From NCBI RefSeq assembly GCF_030161475.1, contig NZ_BSUG01000013.1, positions 1 through 64,000 of the forward strand: a stretch of 64,000 nucleotides of DNA, read 5' to 3'. The notes beneath the pieces were generated by a model, which worked only from the letters and a program-made list of their open reading frames with translations, was not told the DNA's origin and ran no database searches. The first letter of the stretch is position 1. Each line of letters starts with the position of its first letter. Shown piece by piece: positions 21,462-30,940 of the stretch. The stretch is from Tetragenococcus halophilus subsp. flandriensis (lineage in GTDB: Bacteria; Bacillota; Bacilli; Lactobacillales; Enterococcaceae). The translations under genes and the position numbers were made by a program.

Positions 21462-22921
21462 AGGTGGGCCTCCTTACTTTTTGGTGTTTTCTTAATAAAA
21501 AAGGTTAACCCAAAACCAACAACGCAAAACAAAATAGCTACTGCAAAGGCAGCTTGATACCCTGATAAAGTAGCATCCAAAGCTTGTTGTCCGTAAGCTA
21601 GTGGTGTTTTTTCTGCTATACTTTCTTTAGGCAAGTTATTATTTGTTACATTGGTTAATACACTGATTAAAATAGCTGTTCCGATAGAACTAGCTACTTG
21701 ACGAAAAGTATTATTGACGGCAGTCCCATGACTAATTAATTTAGCCGGTAAGGAGTTCATCCCTGAAGTTGTTACAGGCATCATTACCATGGAAATACCA
21801 AACATCCGTACGATATATAAAACAATAATGTAAGCAGCAGGTGTAGTCTGGGTTAAAAACGCAAATGGTGCAGTTGCACAAGTTAAAAGAAACATACCGA
21901 TAGTTGCTAAACGTTTAGAACCATATTTATCAAAAATTGAACCAGTAATTGGGTTCATCACACCAATAACAAGTGCGCCAGGCAGTAACATTAAACCCGA
22001 GGTCAGTGCTGATTCTCCATGAATATTTTGGATATACATGGGCACAACCATTGAAACACCGATCATCGCCATATTGGTTACACCAGCAAGAATAGCAGCT
22101 AAGGTAAAAGTTGATGATTTAAACACACGTAATTCCAATAATGGATTTTCAATATGCAATTGACGCCAAGTAAAAAAGATCAAAGCAATAGCACCAAGTC
22201 CAATAAATCCAATAACTTCAAAACTTCCCCAACCGTTATTTCCAACACTAGAAAAGCCATAAAGTAATGAGCCAAATCCTATAGTTGATAATACTACTGA
22301 TAGAAAGTCGATTTTAGGATTGGAAAGCGGGATAACACTGCGCATTAAGAAAAAAGCTAAAATCAATACTAAAATCACAATAGGAATCACAATACCAAAT
22401 AATTGACGCCAAGAATAATGGTCGATAACCCAACCAGAAAGCGTTGGACCTAAAGCTGGCGCCAACGCGATAACAATTCCTACCATCCCCATGGCAGCAC
22501 CGCGCCGTTCAGGTGGAAAAATAGTATACATAATATTTTGTAATAACGGCATAGAAATACCTACGCCGGCAGCTTGTATAAGTCTGCCTGTTAATAGTAC
22601 TGAAAACACAGGTGCTGTAAAGCAAATAATGCTTCCAATCAAAAAGACAAGCATTGCAAACAAATATAAATTTTTCGAATTAAATTTATTGATCATCCAA
22701 GCTGTAATAGGGATCATAATCCCATTCACTAATAAAAAACCTGTCGTCAGCCATTGTACATCTGAAGCAGTAATATCAAAGGCACGCATCAAGGTAGGAA
22801 AAGCAGTATTTAATAATGTTTGGTTTAATACTGTACAAAAACTGCCCACCATTAAAATCGCAACAATGATTGAACGATTGTAAGGTTTTCCATGAATATC
22901 AACTGGTTGTTCATTTCCCAT
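21458..22921 (-). CDS. MFS multidrug exporter, DHA2 (EmrB/QacA) family
   Basis: A 487-residue membrane protein with about 14 membrane segments. The motif-A region is GRLIQAAGVGISMPLL-like and motif C appears as GIVIALAPALGPTLSGW, typical of proton-driven drug exporters. The promoter on the minus strand is TTGACA-17-TAAAGT (22983-22955). Transcribed divergently from a MerR regulator, which probably controls it. The drug substrate cannot be told. Confidence 0.92.
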   Translation of the reverse strand: MGNEQPVDIHGKPYNRSIIVAILMVGSFCTVLNQTLLNTAFPTLMRAFDITASDVQWLTTGFLLVNGIMIPITAWMINKFNSKNLYLFAMLVFLIGSIICFTAPVFSVLLTGRLIQAAGVGISMPLLQNIMYTIFPPERRGAAMGMVGIVIALAPALGPTLSGWVIDHYSWRQLFGIVIPIVILVLILAFFLMRSVIPLSNPKIDFLSVVLSTIGFGSLLYGFSSVGNNGWGSFEVIGFIGLGAIALIFFTWRQLHIENPLLELRVFKSSTFTLAAILAGVTNMAMIGVSMVVPMYIQNIHGESALTSGLMLLPGALVIGVMNPITGSIFDKYGSKRLATIGMFLLTCATAPFAFLTQTTPAAYIIVLYIVRMFGISMVMMPVTTSGMNSLPAKLISHGTAVNNTFRQVASSIGTAILISVLTNVTNNNLPKESIAEKTPLAYGQQALDATLSGYQAAFAVAILFCVVGFGLTFFIKKTPKSKEAHL

Positions 22922-22954
22922 AGTTCTCTTCCTCTCTATTTTTTCAACTTAACT

Positions 22955-22983
22955 ACTTTATTCTTTTTCTCGAACTTTGTCAA
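22955..22983 (-). promoter_or_regulatory. Promoter of the MFS exporter operon
   Basis: Minus strand: -35 TTGACA, 17-base spacer AAGTTCGAGAAAAAGAA, -10 TAAAGT. It lies close to the merR promoter, whose -35 region begins only a few bases away. Confidence 0.7.
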
Positions 22984-22988
22984 TTAGT

Positions 22989-23016
22989 TTGACAATTATG
23001 TAATCTAAGTTACAAT
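22989..23016 (+). promoter_or_regulatory. merR promoter with MerR-type dyad operator
   Basis: -35 TTGACA (22989-22994) and -10 TACAAT (23011-23016) are separated by 16 bases. The dyad TGTAA-TCTAAG-TTACA (22999-23014) sits within the spacer and -10, the place where MerR-family proteins bind. Confidence 0.7.
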
Positions 23017-23047
23017 TCAGATAATCATACTAAAAAGAAGGTATCTT

Positions 23048-23512
23048 ATGGCAAATTCCTTGAAAGATCTATTAATCAGCAATGATTTATTAATCGGCAT
23101 TAGTGAATTAAGCAAAATGAGTGGCACTTCTCCTAGACAATTACGTTATTGGGAAGAAAAAGGCTTGATCACATCCATTGTAAAAGAGGATCAATCTTCT
23201 CCTCGCAATTATCGTTTACTAACAGTGATCAAAGTCGAATTAATTCAAGATTTTTTAAATGAAGGTTTCACCTTGAAAACAGCAAACGAAAAAGCAACAA
23301 CCTATCTTAAAAAAGTATCCCACATTCGTAAAGTTTTTTCTCAAACGATTCGAGATGTAGAAGTAATCAAAGATCGTTACACTATTTTTACTATTGGTGA
23401 TTTTGAACCAAATAATGAATGTATGGTTATTATCTACGACGATATTGAAGAAAAACTTACTTACCAGCTTTTTGATAGTCAATCTTCGGTTGATTACCAA
23501 CAGTTGGTTTAG
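23048..23512 (+). CDS. MerR family transcriptional regulator
   Basis: A 154-residue regulator with an N-terminal winged helix (IGISELSKMSGTSPRQLRYWEEKGLI, about 17-42), a following wing (SPRNYRLL) and a short C-terminal part without an obvious drug- or metal-binding domain. It is divergent from the MFS exporter with a dyad between them, so it most likely controls the exporter and itself. The ribosome site GAAGG precedes the ATG. Confidence 0.88.
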   Translation: MANSLKDLLISNDLLIGISELSKMSGTSPRQLRYWEEKGLITSIVKEDQSSPRNYRLLTVIKVELIQDFLNEGFTLKTANEKATTYLKKVSHIRKVFSQTIRDVEVIKDRYTIFTIGDFEPNNECMVIIYDDIEEKLTYQLFDSQSSVDYQQLV

Positions 23513-23526
23513 ACAAAAACAACCAT

Positions 23527-23576
23527 AAAAAAATAAGCAAACTTGTCTAGAAATAGACAGATTTGCTTATTTTTTA
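23527..23576. terminator. Bidirectional terminator between merR and ndh
   Basis: AAAAAATAAGCAAA and TTTGCTTATTTTTT form a long stem, with an inner TGTCTA/TAGACA stem. It lies between two convergent genes and has T-runs both ways. Confidence 0.9.
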
Positions 23577-23599
23577 ATATTTCTAAGTTAAACATCATT

Positions 23600-24795
23600 T
23601 TAATGATATAAATCAAAACGCCCTTTTGCCATAACTTCTTTCAAACCGCCTGTTTTCAACAGAGAACGATTCATGATCATTTTCTTCATAAATGAAGCCG
23701 GGTAACCTTTAACGCCGGTGCTTCCAACGTAACCAAAGGCATGTGTATTGCCGATAGAAGCAACTGAACCAAGATTTTTGAAAGTAAAGTTTTTAGTCGC
23801 TTCTCCTTTAGCTTGTTGCATGATATTTTTAGCGGCATGTTCCCCCATTTGTAAAGAAATTTGTCCTGTTGTAGGGTAAGGACGTTCACTTTCTTTATCC
23901 ATAACAGCTGCAACATCACCTATAATATAAATATTATTGTGATCAGGATCTGTCAAATCATCATTTACCATCACGCGACCCCGTTTTTCGCTAAAACCAG
24001 ACTCGCCTATTACATGGCTTCCGCTTACGCCGGTCGTCCAGATGATTGTTCCAGCTTCTAACTCTTTATTTGTATCATTATTACTATAAACAACTCGTTC
24101 TGGTTTTATCGCCTTAATCGGACTAGAAGTTAATAGGTGAACATCCCATTTATCTAAATAATCTAAGCAGTATTGCGTCAGTTGATCGTCAAACTGCGGA
24201 AGGATGTTGGCCACGGCTTCAATACAGTAAATTTCGATTTCTGAAGGATCAACATCAGCTATTGAGCATAACGTTTTTTACCATCATGCAAAGCACCTAC
24301 CAATTCAATTCCAGTAAAACCAGCACCACAAACGACAAAGCGCAGATATTTTTTATCTTTTGTTTCTTTATATTTTTTCATCATCGCTTGAATGTGATCA
24401 TAAACTTTTTCTGCAGTTTCCACATCGACCATTTCTAAAGCATTTTCTTTCGCACCAGAAATACCAAATGTTTCTGATTCAAAGCCTAATGCAACGACTA
24501 GATAATCATAATGTAGTGGCTGATTGTTCTTTAACTCAATCACTTGTTGGTCTGGGTCCACTTTTTCGACCTCATCTTGAATAAATGTCGTAACTTTTGG
24601 ATCCACAACATCCTTGATTGGATAGATAATTTTTTTTTTAGGTTGATTTCCTGAAGCAACCTCGTGTAAATCTGTTGCCTCGTAATGGTAATCATTATGA
24701 TCAACTAAAGTAACGTGCAGTTCACTTTGTTTTTGCAATTCACGTAGAGCTCTTAGGCCTGCATAACCTGCTCCTAAAATCGCAACTTCCTTCAT
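23600..24795 (-). pseudogene. ndh: Type II NADH dehydrogenase, frameshifted
   Basis: Two open segments in different frames together give one NDH-2 flavoprotein. The first (24795 to stop at 24259, 178 residues) has the FAD fold VAILGAGYAGLRAL and the second dinucleotide fold FVVCGAGFTGIELVGAL. The second (to 23600) has IYIIGDVAAVMD and the C-terminal membrane-binding part. The break is near 24255-24262, where CAATAGCTGAT stops the frame; adding one A (CAAATAGCT) restores reading into ADVDPSEIEIYC and a protein of about 398 residues, the normal length. NDH-2 passes electrons from NADH to menaquinone, and menA lies just upstream. The lesion is either real or a base-call error in an A run. Confidence 0.88.
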
Positions 24796-24820
24796 GGTAT
24801 CTCCTCTTCTTTCTCTTTTT

Positions 24821-25726
24821 TTATGCTATAATTATCCTTAATAAATAGGTGATTACTTGTACAATTGATCCTACAGCAAGAATCTTGACCGCGCAAGGAA
24901 ATGTTTGGCTTTTAACTTGCTTTTGCAAAAAAAGTTTGACCTGGCCATAAACAAAAGGCACCACTAAAAATGATAGCAGCACAGTCCAAGGAGCCAAGCC
25001 CAAAAGAAATGAAATTAAAATTGCCACAAAAGCAACGACATTCATTCCAGCAAATAAGCGTAATGCATTGATTTTTCCTATGTAATGAACTAATGTATAG
25101 CGCTCATTTTTTTCATCTTCTTCTTTATCACAAGTATTATTGGCTAACATTAAGTTGGCGATCCACATTGTATTGGGCAATGCAATAACTACGATACCTA
25201 AAACTTCCGAAAAATTCCACTGAAATGCTTCAAACGTATTGATATACACACAAATTAATGAAATCATAAAGCCCATAGTAACGCCGGAGAAAATTTCGCC
25301 TAGCGGTAAACTTGATATCGGTCGAGGTCCAGATGAATAGAAAATCCCGACTAAATAACAAAATAAGCCCATCCACAAAAGTGGCCATCCAACAATATAA
25401 GCTAAGGCAATGCCGATAAGTGCAGATATAACAATCATCGTAACCATCAAACAAAAGACAAATCGTAAAGACAGATTTTCCCGGCCGATAATGTTGGTTT
25501 TTTCTCTGTAATCATGACCTTCTTTGGCATGACGGTAATCATTATAGTTATCTAAGATATCCACAGCCATATTAAAAATAAACATGGCCACAAAATAAAT
25601 AACCACATACCCTAGATGGATTATGCCGTAATGATAATAACTATAACAAAGCCCGATCAAAAAAGGAAGCACACTTGCTGTTTTAGCCTTCATTTCCACC
25701 AGCTCTAAAAATATAGGAATTGACAT
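24821..25726 (-). CDS. menA: 1,4-dihydroxy-2-naphthoate prenyltransferase (UbiA family)
   Basis: A 301-residue membrane protein with about 8-9 membrane segments that attaches the polyprenyl chain to dihydroxynaphthoate in (demethyl)menaquinone synthesis. The two Asp-rich UbiA motifs are seen as DILDNYNDYRHA (about 57-68) and NNTCDKEEDEKNER (about 195-208). AAGGA precedes the ATG. It runs with ndh (25-base gap) and is divergent from a polyprenyl diphosphate synthase, its expected substrate supplier. Confidence 0.88.
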   Translation of the reverse strand: MSIPIFLELVEMKAKTASVLPFLIGLCYSYYHYGIIHLGYVVIYFVAMFIFNMAVDILDNYNDYRHAKEGHDYREKTNIIGRENLSLRFVFCLMVTMIVISALIGIALAYIVGWPLLWMGLFCYLVGIFYSSGPRPISSLPLGEIFSGVTMGFMISLICVYINTFEAFQWNFSEVLGIVVIALPNTMWIANLMLANNTCDKEEDEKNERYTLVHYIGKINALRLFAGMNVVAFVAILISFLLGLAPWTVLLSFLVVPFVYGQVKLFLQKQVKSQTFPCAVKILAVGSIVQVITYLLRIIIA

Positions 25727-25828
25727 TTTTTATCCTTTCTTATTTTTTTCAGCATAAAAGTAGCCTTTTTGTTCAATAATAAGTTAAAATAGTTCTGTTA
25801 TTATCAAACGTTGAAAGGAAACGTACAA

Positions 25829-26809
25829 ATGCTATCTTACTGGAACGATTATCCCACGATTCAAAATAAACTCCAAATCGTTTGCTCACTAATTGAAGAA
25901 CAACTGCAAGTACGAAATAAGGAGATGCAAGAAACACTAACCGACTTTGCAAAATCAGGAGGTAAATACTTACGTCCAGCCTATTTTCTTTTATTTGCAG
26001 ATTTAGGTGATACATCTAAACAAGATCAAGAGCAATTGCTACAGATCGCTGCCTCAATTGAAATTTTGCATATGGCAACATTGATCCATGATGATATTAT
26101 CGATGATTCTCCTTTGCGGCGAGGAAACATTACGGTTCAATCAAGATATGGCAAAGATATTGCCGTTTACGCTGGCGATTTGTTATTTACGCAATTTTTT
26201 GACCTGCTCACAAAAACGATGAATGGCTCGCAGTATTTAGCTATTAATGCAGCTTCTATGAAACGTTTATTACTCGGTGAATTAGATCAAATGCATGCGC
26301 GTTTTAATAAGCAAGAAACCGTTGATGATTATTTACGTAGTATCAATGGAAAAACAGCAGAATTATTTTGGCTGGCTTGTGTGCAAGGCGCTCATTTTGG
26401 CAAGGCCGACGAAAAAACCGAAGCTTTAGCGGGACAAATTGGTCGCAACATCGGCATTGCTTTTCAAGTCTATGATGATATTTTAGATTATACCGCTGAC
26501 CAATATGAGTTACAAAAGCCCATTTTAGAAGACCTAGCCCAAGGAGTCTATACCTTACCACTGATATTTGCTAAAAAAGAACATCCAGAAGCATTTATGA
26601 AATACTTAAGCAAAGAAAACGAACTTTCTTTAGAAGAAGCACAGCAAGTAGCAGAGCTAGTCGTTACTTATGGTGGCGTACAAAAAGCTAAAGAGTTTGC
26701 ACAAAATTATACCCAAAAAGCACTAGAAGACATTGAAAAATTAGCAGCAGGCCCAGCTAAAAAGCAAATTACTCAGCTAACAAAACAATTATTACAACGT
26801 ACATTCTAA
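25829..26809 (+). CDS. Polyprenyl diphosphate synthase (long chain, menaquinone side chain)
   Basis: A 326-residue all-alpha prenyltransferase condensing isopentenyl diphosphate units. The first Asp-rich motif is LIHDDIIDDSPLRRG (about 87-101) and the second QVYDDILD (about 218-225). I start at ATG 25829, which has GAAAGGA 9 bases upstream; an upstream TTG at 25811 overlaps that site. Together with menA it would make the prenylated quinone. The chain length cannot be read from the sequence. Confidence 0.9.
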   Translation: MLSYWNDYPTIQNKLQIVCSLIEEQLQVRNKEMQETLTDFAKSGGKYLRPAYFLLFADLGDTSKQDQEQLLQIAASIEILHMATLIHDDIIDDSPLRRGNITVQSRYGKDIAVYAGDLLFTQFFDLLTKTMNGSQYLAINAASMKRLLLGELDQMHARFNKQETVDDYLRSINGKTAELFWLACVQGAHFGKADEKTEALAGQIGRNIGIAFQVYDDILDYTADQYELQKPILEDLAQGVYTLPLIFAKKEHPEAFMKYLSKENELSLEEAQQVAELVVTYGGVQKAKEFAQNYTQKALEDIEKLAAGPAKKQITQLTKQLLQRTF

Positions 26810-26811
26810 GG

Positions 26812-26856
26812 AAAAACTCTGACAAATTTCTACCACATTTTTGTCAGAGTTTTTCT
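26812..26856 (+). terminator. Terminator of the polyprenyl synthase gene
   Basis: AAAAACTCTGACAAA pairs with TTTGTCAGAGTTTTT and ends in T. It follows the stop codon directly. Confidence 0.9.
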
Positions 26857-27039
26857 ATAACTTCTTTTTTCCAAACAAGAATAACTTACCAAATTTTAAT
26901 TTATTATCATTATACCTTAAAAAAACCTCAAAATACTATTTTTCATCCCAGTAAAATACTCTATTAAGGAACTTTTTAAAGTACTTATTCTAAACAAAAT
27001 TATTATTAGAAATTAATTAAAAAAATTGATAGAATTTTC

Positions 27040-27068
27040 TGGCATTTACAATCAAAGATTGCTATAAT
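27040..27068 (+). promoter_or_regulatory. Candidate promoter of the transglutaminase-lipoprotein operon
   Basis: Extended -10 TGCTATAAT (27060-27068), with a poor -35 TGGCAT 17 bases upstream. The rest of the gap from 26857 holds nothing else that I can recognise. Confidence 0.55.
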
Positions 27069-27105
27069 ACTAAAATATAACACTAATAGAAAAGAGGAAT
27101 GTTAA

Positions 27106-28524
27106 TTGAAATCCTTTGAACTAAATGATATCAGCTATCTTTCTGTCCCTTTACCAGATGATATAACAAGGGCAAAAGAAAATGGCGACTTTACTCTTGC
27201 GGAAGAATTAATTCATCAAAAACTTCATTTTGACAAGACGAGCCAAACAGTAAAACAACGTTTAGAAGGCGAATTAGCTGTTTTGACTGCTTTAAAAGAA
27301 GATCAGTTTCCTTACAACCAACAAAAAGCCCAAAAAATGCTGGAAGAAGCTTTTATAAATGTAAAACCTGAGGAGACAAAGGAACTTATACGTACAAATA
27401 ACGTGGAATGGATTTATAAAAAAGGTCAAATATATTTTCATCGTCGCTTTATTGAAAACTTAGTCAAAACACGACGTGATTATTATCAACGTTATCGCTA
27501 TGAAGAAGAAAATAGTATCGATAATGAACGACAAACAGAACTAGATGATAATATTACAGAAATGAAAAAGCATGGTCATCGAAAAGCCAAGATTCGCTTA
27601 AAACAATCTATTACTCCTAAAATAGCAATATCTGCCCAGGAGGCGCCCTTTCTCGCTCATTTGCCTTTACCAAGAAATAATAATCATATAAAGCATTCAG
27701 AAATCTTGTCTACTAAAGGGGCTGTTTTAGAAGTTGCTGATACTAACGCTTGTCAACGTACGATCGCCTATCAAACAGAAAGTCATGAGGATTTATTTTT
27801 TGAAGTAGAACATAGTTATGAAATTGAAGCAAACTATTACGACTTGTTTAAAGTTATGGAAACGCAAAAAGATTTTCCCAAAAAGCTTTCCAAAGAAGAA
27901 CAAAAAAAGTTTCAAAACGAACTAGCAGAAAAAAGTCCTCATATTTTATTTACGGATTTTTTGTATAAACTTTTAGCCGAACTTACAACAAAAGATATGA
28001 CCTTACTTGAAAAGGCTTATAAAATTTATGAGTTTGTAACAACACAAGTCAATTATTCTTATATGAAAGAATATTTCACAATTCCAAATATTAGTGAATA
28101 CTGTGCAATTAATCAAAAAGGCGACTGCGGTGTACAAGCAATTTTATTTATTACCTTATGTCGTATGGCGGGTATTCCAGCAAAATGGGAATCTGGCTTA
28201 TATATTTCAGAATATACTCAAGGCCCCCATGACTGGGCAAAGTTTTATCTACCAACAATCGGTTGGGTTTATGCCGACGCTTCTTTTGGAGGTAGTGCCT
28301 ATCGTGGTCATAACATGGAACGTTGGAAATATTATTTTGGTAATCTTGACGTCTTTCGTATGCCAGCAAATGACGATATCCAAGCAGATTTTTCTATAGT
28401 AAAAAAACAACTACGAGCAGATCCAATTGATAATCAACGAGGGGAATTTGAAACAAGTCAACGAGGGTTACGCTTTAATGAATTAGATTGGGATGTCACT
28501 TTATTAGGGTTTGATTTTTTATAA
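27106..28524 (+). CDS. Transglutaminase-like domain protein
   Basis: A 472-residue protein without signal peptide or membrane segment. The N-terminal half is helical and charged, with no domain I recognise. The C-terminal half (about 300-410) is a transglutaminase-like cysteine-protease fold with the triad cysteine in KGDCGVQA (about 341), histidine in GPHDWAKF (about 376) and aspartate in YADASFGG (about 391). Bacterial members are often peptidases or amidases. The start is TTG (27106) with GAGG 8 bases upstream. The next gene, a peptide-binding lipoprotein, begins 22 bases after the stop, so they form an operon. Confidence 0.82.
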   Translation: MKSFELNDISYLSVPLPDDITRAKENGDFTLAEELIHQKLHFDKTSQTVKQRLEGELAVLTALKEDQFPYNQQKAQKMLEEAFINVKPEETKELIRTNNVEWIYKKGQIYFHRRFIENLVKTRRDYYQRYRYEEENSIDNERQTELDDNITEMKKHGHRKAKIRLKQSITPKIAISAQEAPFLAHLPLPRNNNHIKHSEILSTKGAVLEVADTNACQRTIAYQTESHEDLFFEVEHSYEIEANYYDLFKVMETQKDFPKKLSKEEQKKFQNELAEKSPHILFTDFLYKLLAELTTKDMTLLEKAYKIYEFVTTQVNYSYMKEYFTIPNISEYCAINQKGDCGVQAILFITLCRMAGIPAKWESGLYISEYTQGPHDWAKFYLPTIGWVYADASFGGSAYRGHNMERWKYYFGNLDVFRMPANDDIQADFSIVKKQLRADPIDNQRGEFETSQRGLRFNELDWDVTLLGFDFL

Positions 28525-28546
28525 GATCATTTAAGGAGGAGCTTCA

Positions 28547-30190
28547 ATGAAAAAGAAAATCATATTAGCTTGTACCAGTTTTATTGTAGGGGTTGTTCTT
28601 GTTGGTTGTACAACAGGAAATAATACAAAAAGCGCTAATAGTTCAGATAACGACGCACAAACTGTGCATTTAATGGAAGAAAACGAAGTGGCCTCTATGA
28701 ATACGCTCGTTACACAAGATACCGCAAGTATTAACGCCCAAGTCCATGTCTTTGAAGGATTGTATAATATCGATCAAGACAATGAAATTGTCCCAGCAGT
28801 TGCAAAAGATTTGCCCGAAATTTCTGAAGATGGTAAAACCTACACTATTCAATTACGTGATGATGCCAATTGGAGCAATGGCGACCCTGTAACGGCAGAT
28901 GATTTCGTTTACGCTTGGCGTCGGCTTGCTAGTCCAGAAAATGAAGCAAATTATATGTTTTTGCTTGACGGAACCGTCGCAAATGGCTCAGAAATTATTA
29001 ATGATGGTATGGATCCGGAAAAATTAGGTGTCAAAGCAAACAATGACAAAGAACTGGAAATTCAATTAGAAAAACCGGTCCCTTATTTTACATCTCTTAT
29101 GACTTTCCCACCATTTTTCCCACAAAATGAAGAATTTGTAGAAGAGTACGGGAAAGAATATGGAAACGATAGTGAAAAAATCTTATCAAATGGCGCTTTT
29201 ACCATGGAAAATTGGGATCAATCTTCCATGGAATGGGATTTAGAAAAAAACCCAGAATATTATGATGCGGATAAAGTCAAATTAGAGAAAGTCAACGTAG
29301 ATGTGATCAAAGAAACTGCTACAGCTTTTAATTTATTCCAAAGTGATGAATTAGACCAAGCAGAAATTTCTGGAGAGCATGTTAAACAAAATGAAGATAA
29401 TCCAAATCTACAAAAGGTACCAGATTCAAAAGTGTTTTATTTCAAAATGAATCAAAAATCAAACGATAAAGATACCATTTTTGCGAATGAAGATGTTCGT
29501 AGAGCTGTTGCTTATGCGATTGATAAAGAAGGTATTGTTGACGACGTATTGGCGGATGGTTCTAGCGCTAGCTATGGTTACATTCCAAAGGATTTTGTGA
29601 AAAATCCAGAAACAGATGCTGATTTTCGTGAAGATGCTGGAGATCTGATGGAAACAAATGAAGACAAGGCCAAAGAACATTGGGAAAAAGCCAAAAAAGA
29701 AATTGGCGATGAAATTACCATCGAATTGTTAACATCAGATGAAGATGCTGAGAAGAAAGTTGCAGAAACCGTACAATATCAATTACAAGAAGCACTGCCT
29801 GGCTTAAATCTGGAAGTCAAATCCGTTCCTTTGAATAATTCGATTGACTTAACGCGTAATGGAGAATATGAACTTGCTATGGGTCGATGGGGACCCGATT
29901 ACCAAGATCCCATGACTTATTTAGAATCCTTACGTTCACCAAACAACACCAATTATGAAAGTGATGAGTACGATGACCTTTTGGATAAAATTACTAATGA
30001 CTACGGAAACGACCCAGAAAAACGTTGGCAAGCGATGATTGATGCAGAAAAGACATTAGTAGAAGAAGATGCAGCCATTGTTCCTTTATATCAACAAACA
30101 CGTTCTTTATTAGTTAAGGATAATTTGAAAGGTATTTATTACCCGAATTTTGGCGCTTCTACAATTTTTAAATATGCCACATACAATTAG
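28547..30190 (+). CDS. Oligopeptide ABC transporter substrate-binding lipoprotein (OppA-like)
   Basis: A 547-residue family 5 solute-binding protein. The signal peptide ends in the lipobox LVGC (cysteine about 21), so it is anchored outside the membrane. Family features include FVYAWRRL and AIDKEGIVDDVL. The mature protein is very acidic. AAGGAGGAG precedes the ATG. No permease or ATPase genes are adjacent, so it must share a transporter encoded elsewhere. Operon with the transglutaminase-like gene suggests handling of a particular peptide. Confidence 0.92.
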   Translation: MKKKIILACTSFIVGVVLVGCTTGNNTKSANSSDNDAQTVHLMEENEVASMNTLVTQDTASINAQVHVFEGLYNIDQDNEIVPAVAKDLPEISEDGKTYTIQLRDDANWSNGDPVTADDFVYAWRRLASPENEANYMFLLDGTVANGSEIINDGMDPEKLGVKANNDKELEIQLEKPVPYFTSLMTFPPFFPQNEEFVEEYGKEYGNDSEKILSNGAFTMENWDQSSMEWDLEKNPEYYDADKVKLEKVNVDVIKETATAFNLFQSDELDQAEISGEHVKQNEDNPNLQKVPDSKVFYFKMNQKSNDKDTIFANEDVRRAVAYAIDKEGIVDDVLADGSSASYGYIPKDFVKNPETDADFREDAGDLMETNEDKAKEHWEKAKKEIGDEITIELLTSDEDAEKKVAETVQYQLQEALPGLNLEVKSVPLNNSIDLTRNGEYELAMGRWGPDYQDPMTYLESLRSPNNTNYESDEYDDLLDKITNDYGNDPEKRWQAMIDAEKTLVEEDAAIVPLYQQTRSLLVKDNLKGIYYPNFGASTIFKYATYN

Positions 30191-30237
30191 AAACTTCAGA
30201 AAATAATCGAATAAAAGCTAGCGATTACTATATAAGC

Positions 30238-30286
30238 AAAAGCCACTGAAAAAGGCGTTACATTCTTTTTCAGTGGCTTTGTTTTA
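30238..30286. terminator. Bidirectional terminator after oppA-like gene
   Basis: AAAGCCACTGAAAAA pairs with TTTTTCAGTGGCTTT. It lies between convergent genes and reaches the stop of the NusG-domain gene. Confidence 0.9.
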
Positions 30287-30721
30287 ATAAATATAAGTAT
30301 CTTCAGCATCTTCTTCATAGATTTCTATAACTAACTTATGGGGAAGACAGATACTTGTTTCACCAGGCTCAGAAATCCAACCGGTGTTAACAGCAATTTG
30401 GTCTGGGCTGTTATCTTCTTTTACGCGCGCCTGCCCGTCTCTAACTTCGACGATATTATATTTGCCATCTGCTGGATGATAGGTTTTTTGAACAGCATTG
30501 TCCTTATTCAAGGAAAAACGATCGACTTCCTTTCCGTCAATACGAACGATAGCAGATTTTTCAGTCGCTTCTTCTGCTTGGCCTTGATTTTGGTCTTGCT
30601 GAAAATAAAATATAACAATAGGCAGAAAAGATGCAAGCACTAATATAGCAATAATGATTACGTCGCCTATTTTCATGTGCGCTTTATGACTAAATGCTTT
30701 TAACTTTTTCTTTTTAAACAA
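30284..30721 (-). CDS. NusG domain II-containing protein
   Basis: A small protein with a basic N-terminus, one membrane segment (KIGDVIIIAILVLASFLPIVIFY) and an extracytoplasmic NusG-domain-II fold (IVRIDGKEVDRFSL, YNIVEVRDGQARVKEDNSPDQI). The family is common beside respiratory and thiamine/FAD-related genes in Firmicutes; function unknown. I prefer TTG at 30721, because AGGAG lies 11 bases upstream. ATG at 30676 lacks a ribosome site, and ATG at 30751 precedes the AGGAG. The gap to 30940 holds nothing I recognise. Confidence 0.78.
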   Translation of the reverse strand: MFKKKKLKAFSHKAHMKIGDVIIIAILVLASFLPIVIFYFQQDQNQGQAEEATEKSAIVRIDGKEVDRFSLNKDNAVQKTYHPADGKYNIVEVRDGQARVKEDNSPDQIAVNTGWISEPGETSICLPHKLVIEIYEEDAEDTYIY

Positions 30722-30940
30722 TGTGCACACAGCTCCTAGGTAATTAAACATCAGAAAAAATCAGAAAGATCAATAACTATCTGTCCTACAAGTTATCTAC
30801 TTTATAATCAAAATTAATACCAATGCATTTACCCATATAATACTTGCCATAAGCTACAAAATCAATTATCCCCAATACAACTTATGGAGGATTTAAACAT
30901 CACACAACGCACACTTCACTCATAAAAATCATTATGTGAA

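Noticed and set aside
22491-22883. Long open frame opposite the MFS exporter
   Set aside because: It is antisense to a clear transporter gene, has no ribosome site and no recognisable domain; it is a shadow of the exporter's codon pattern.
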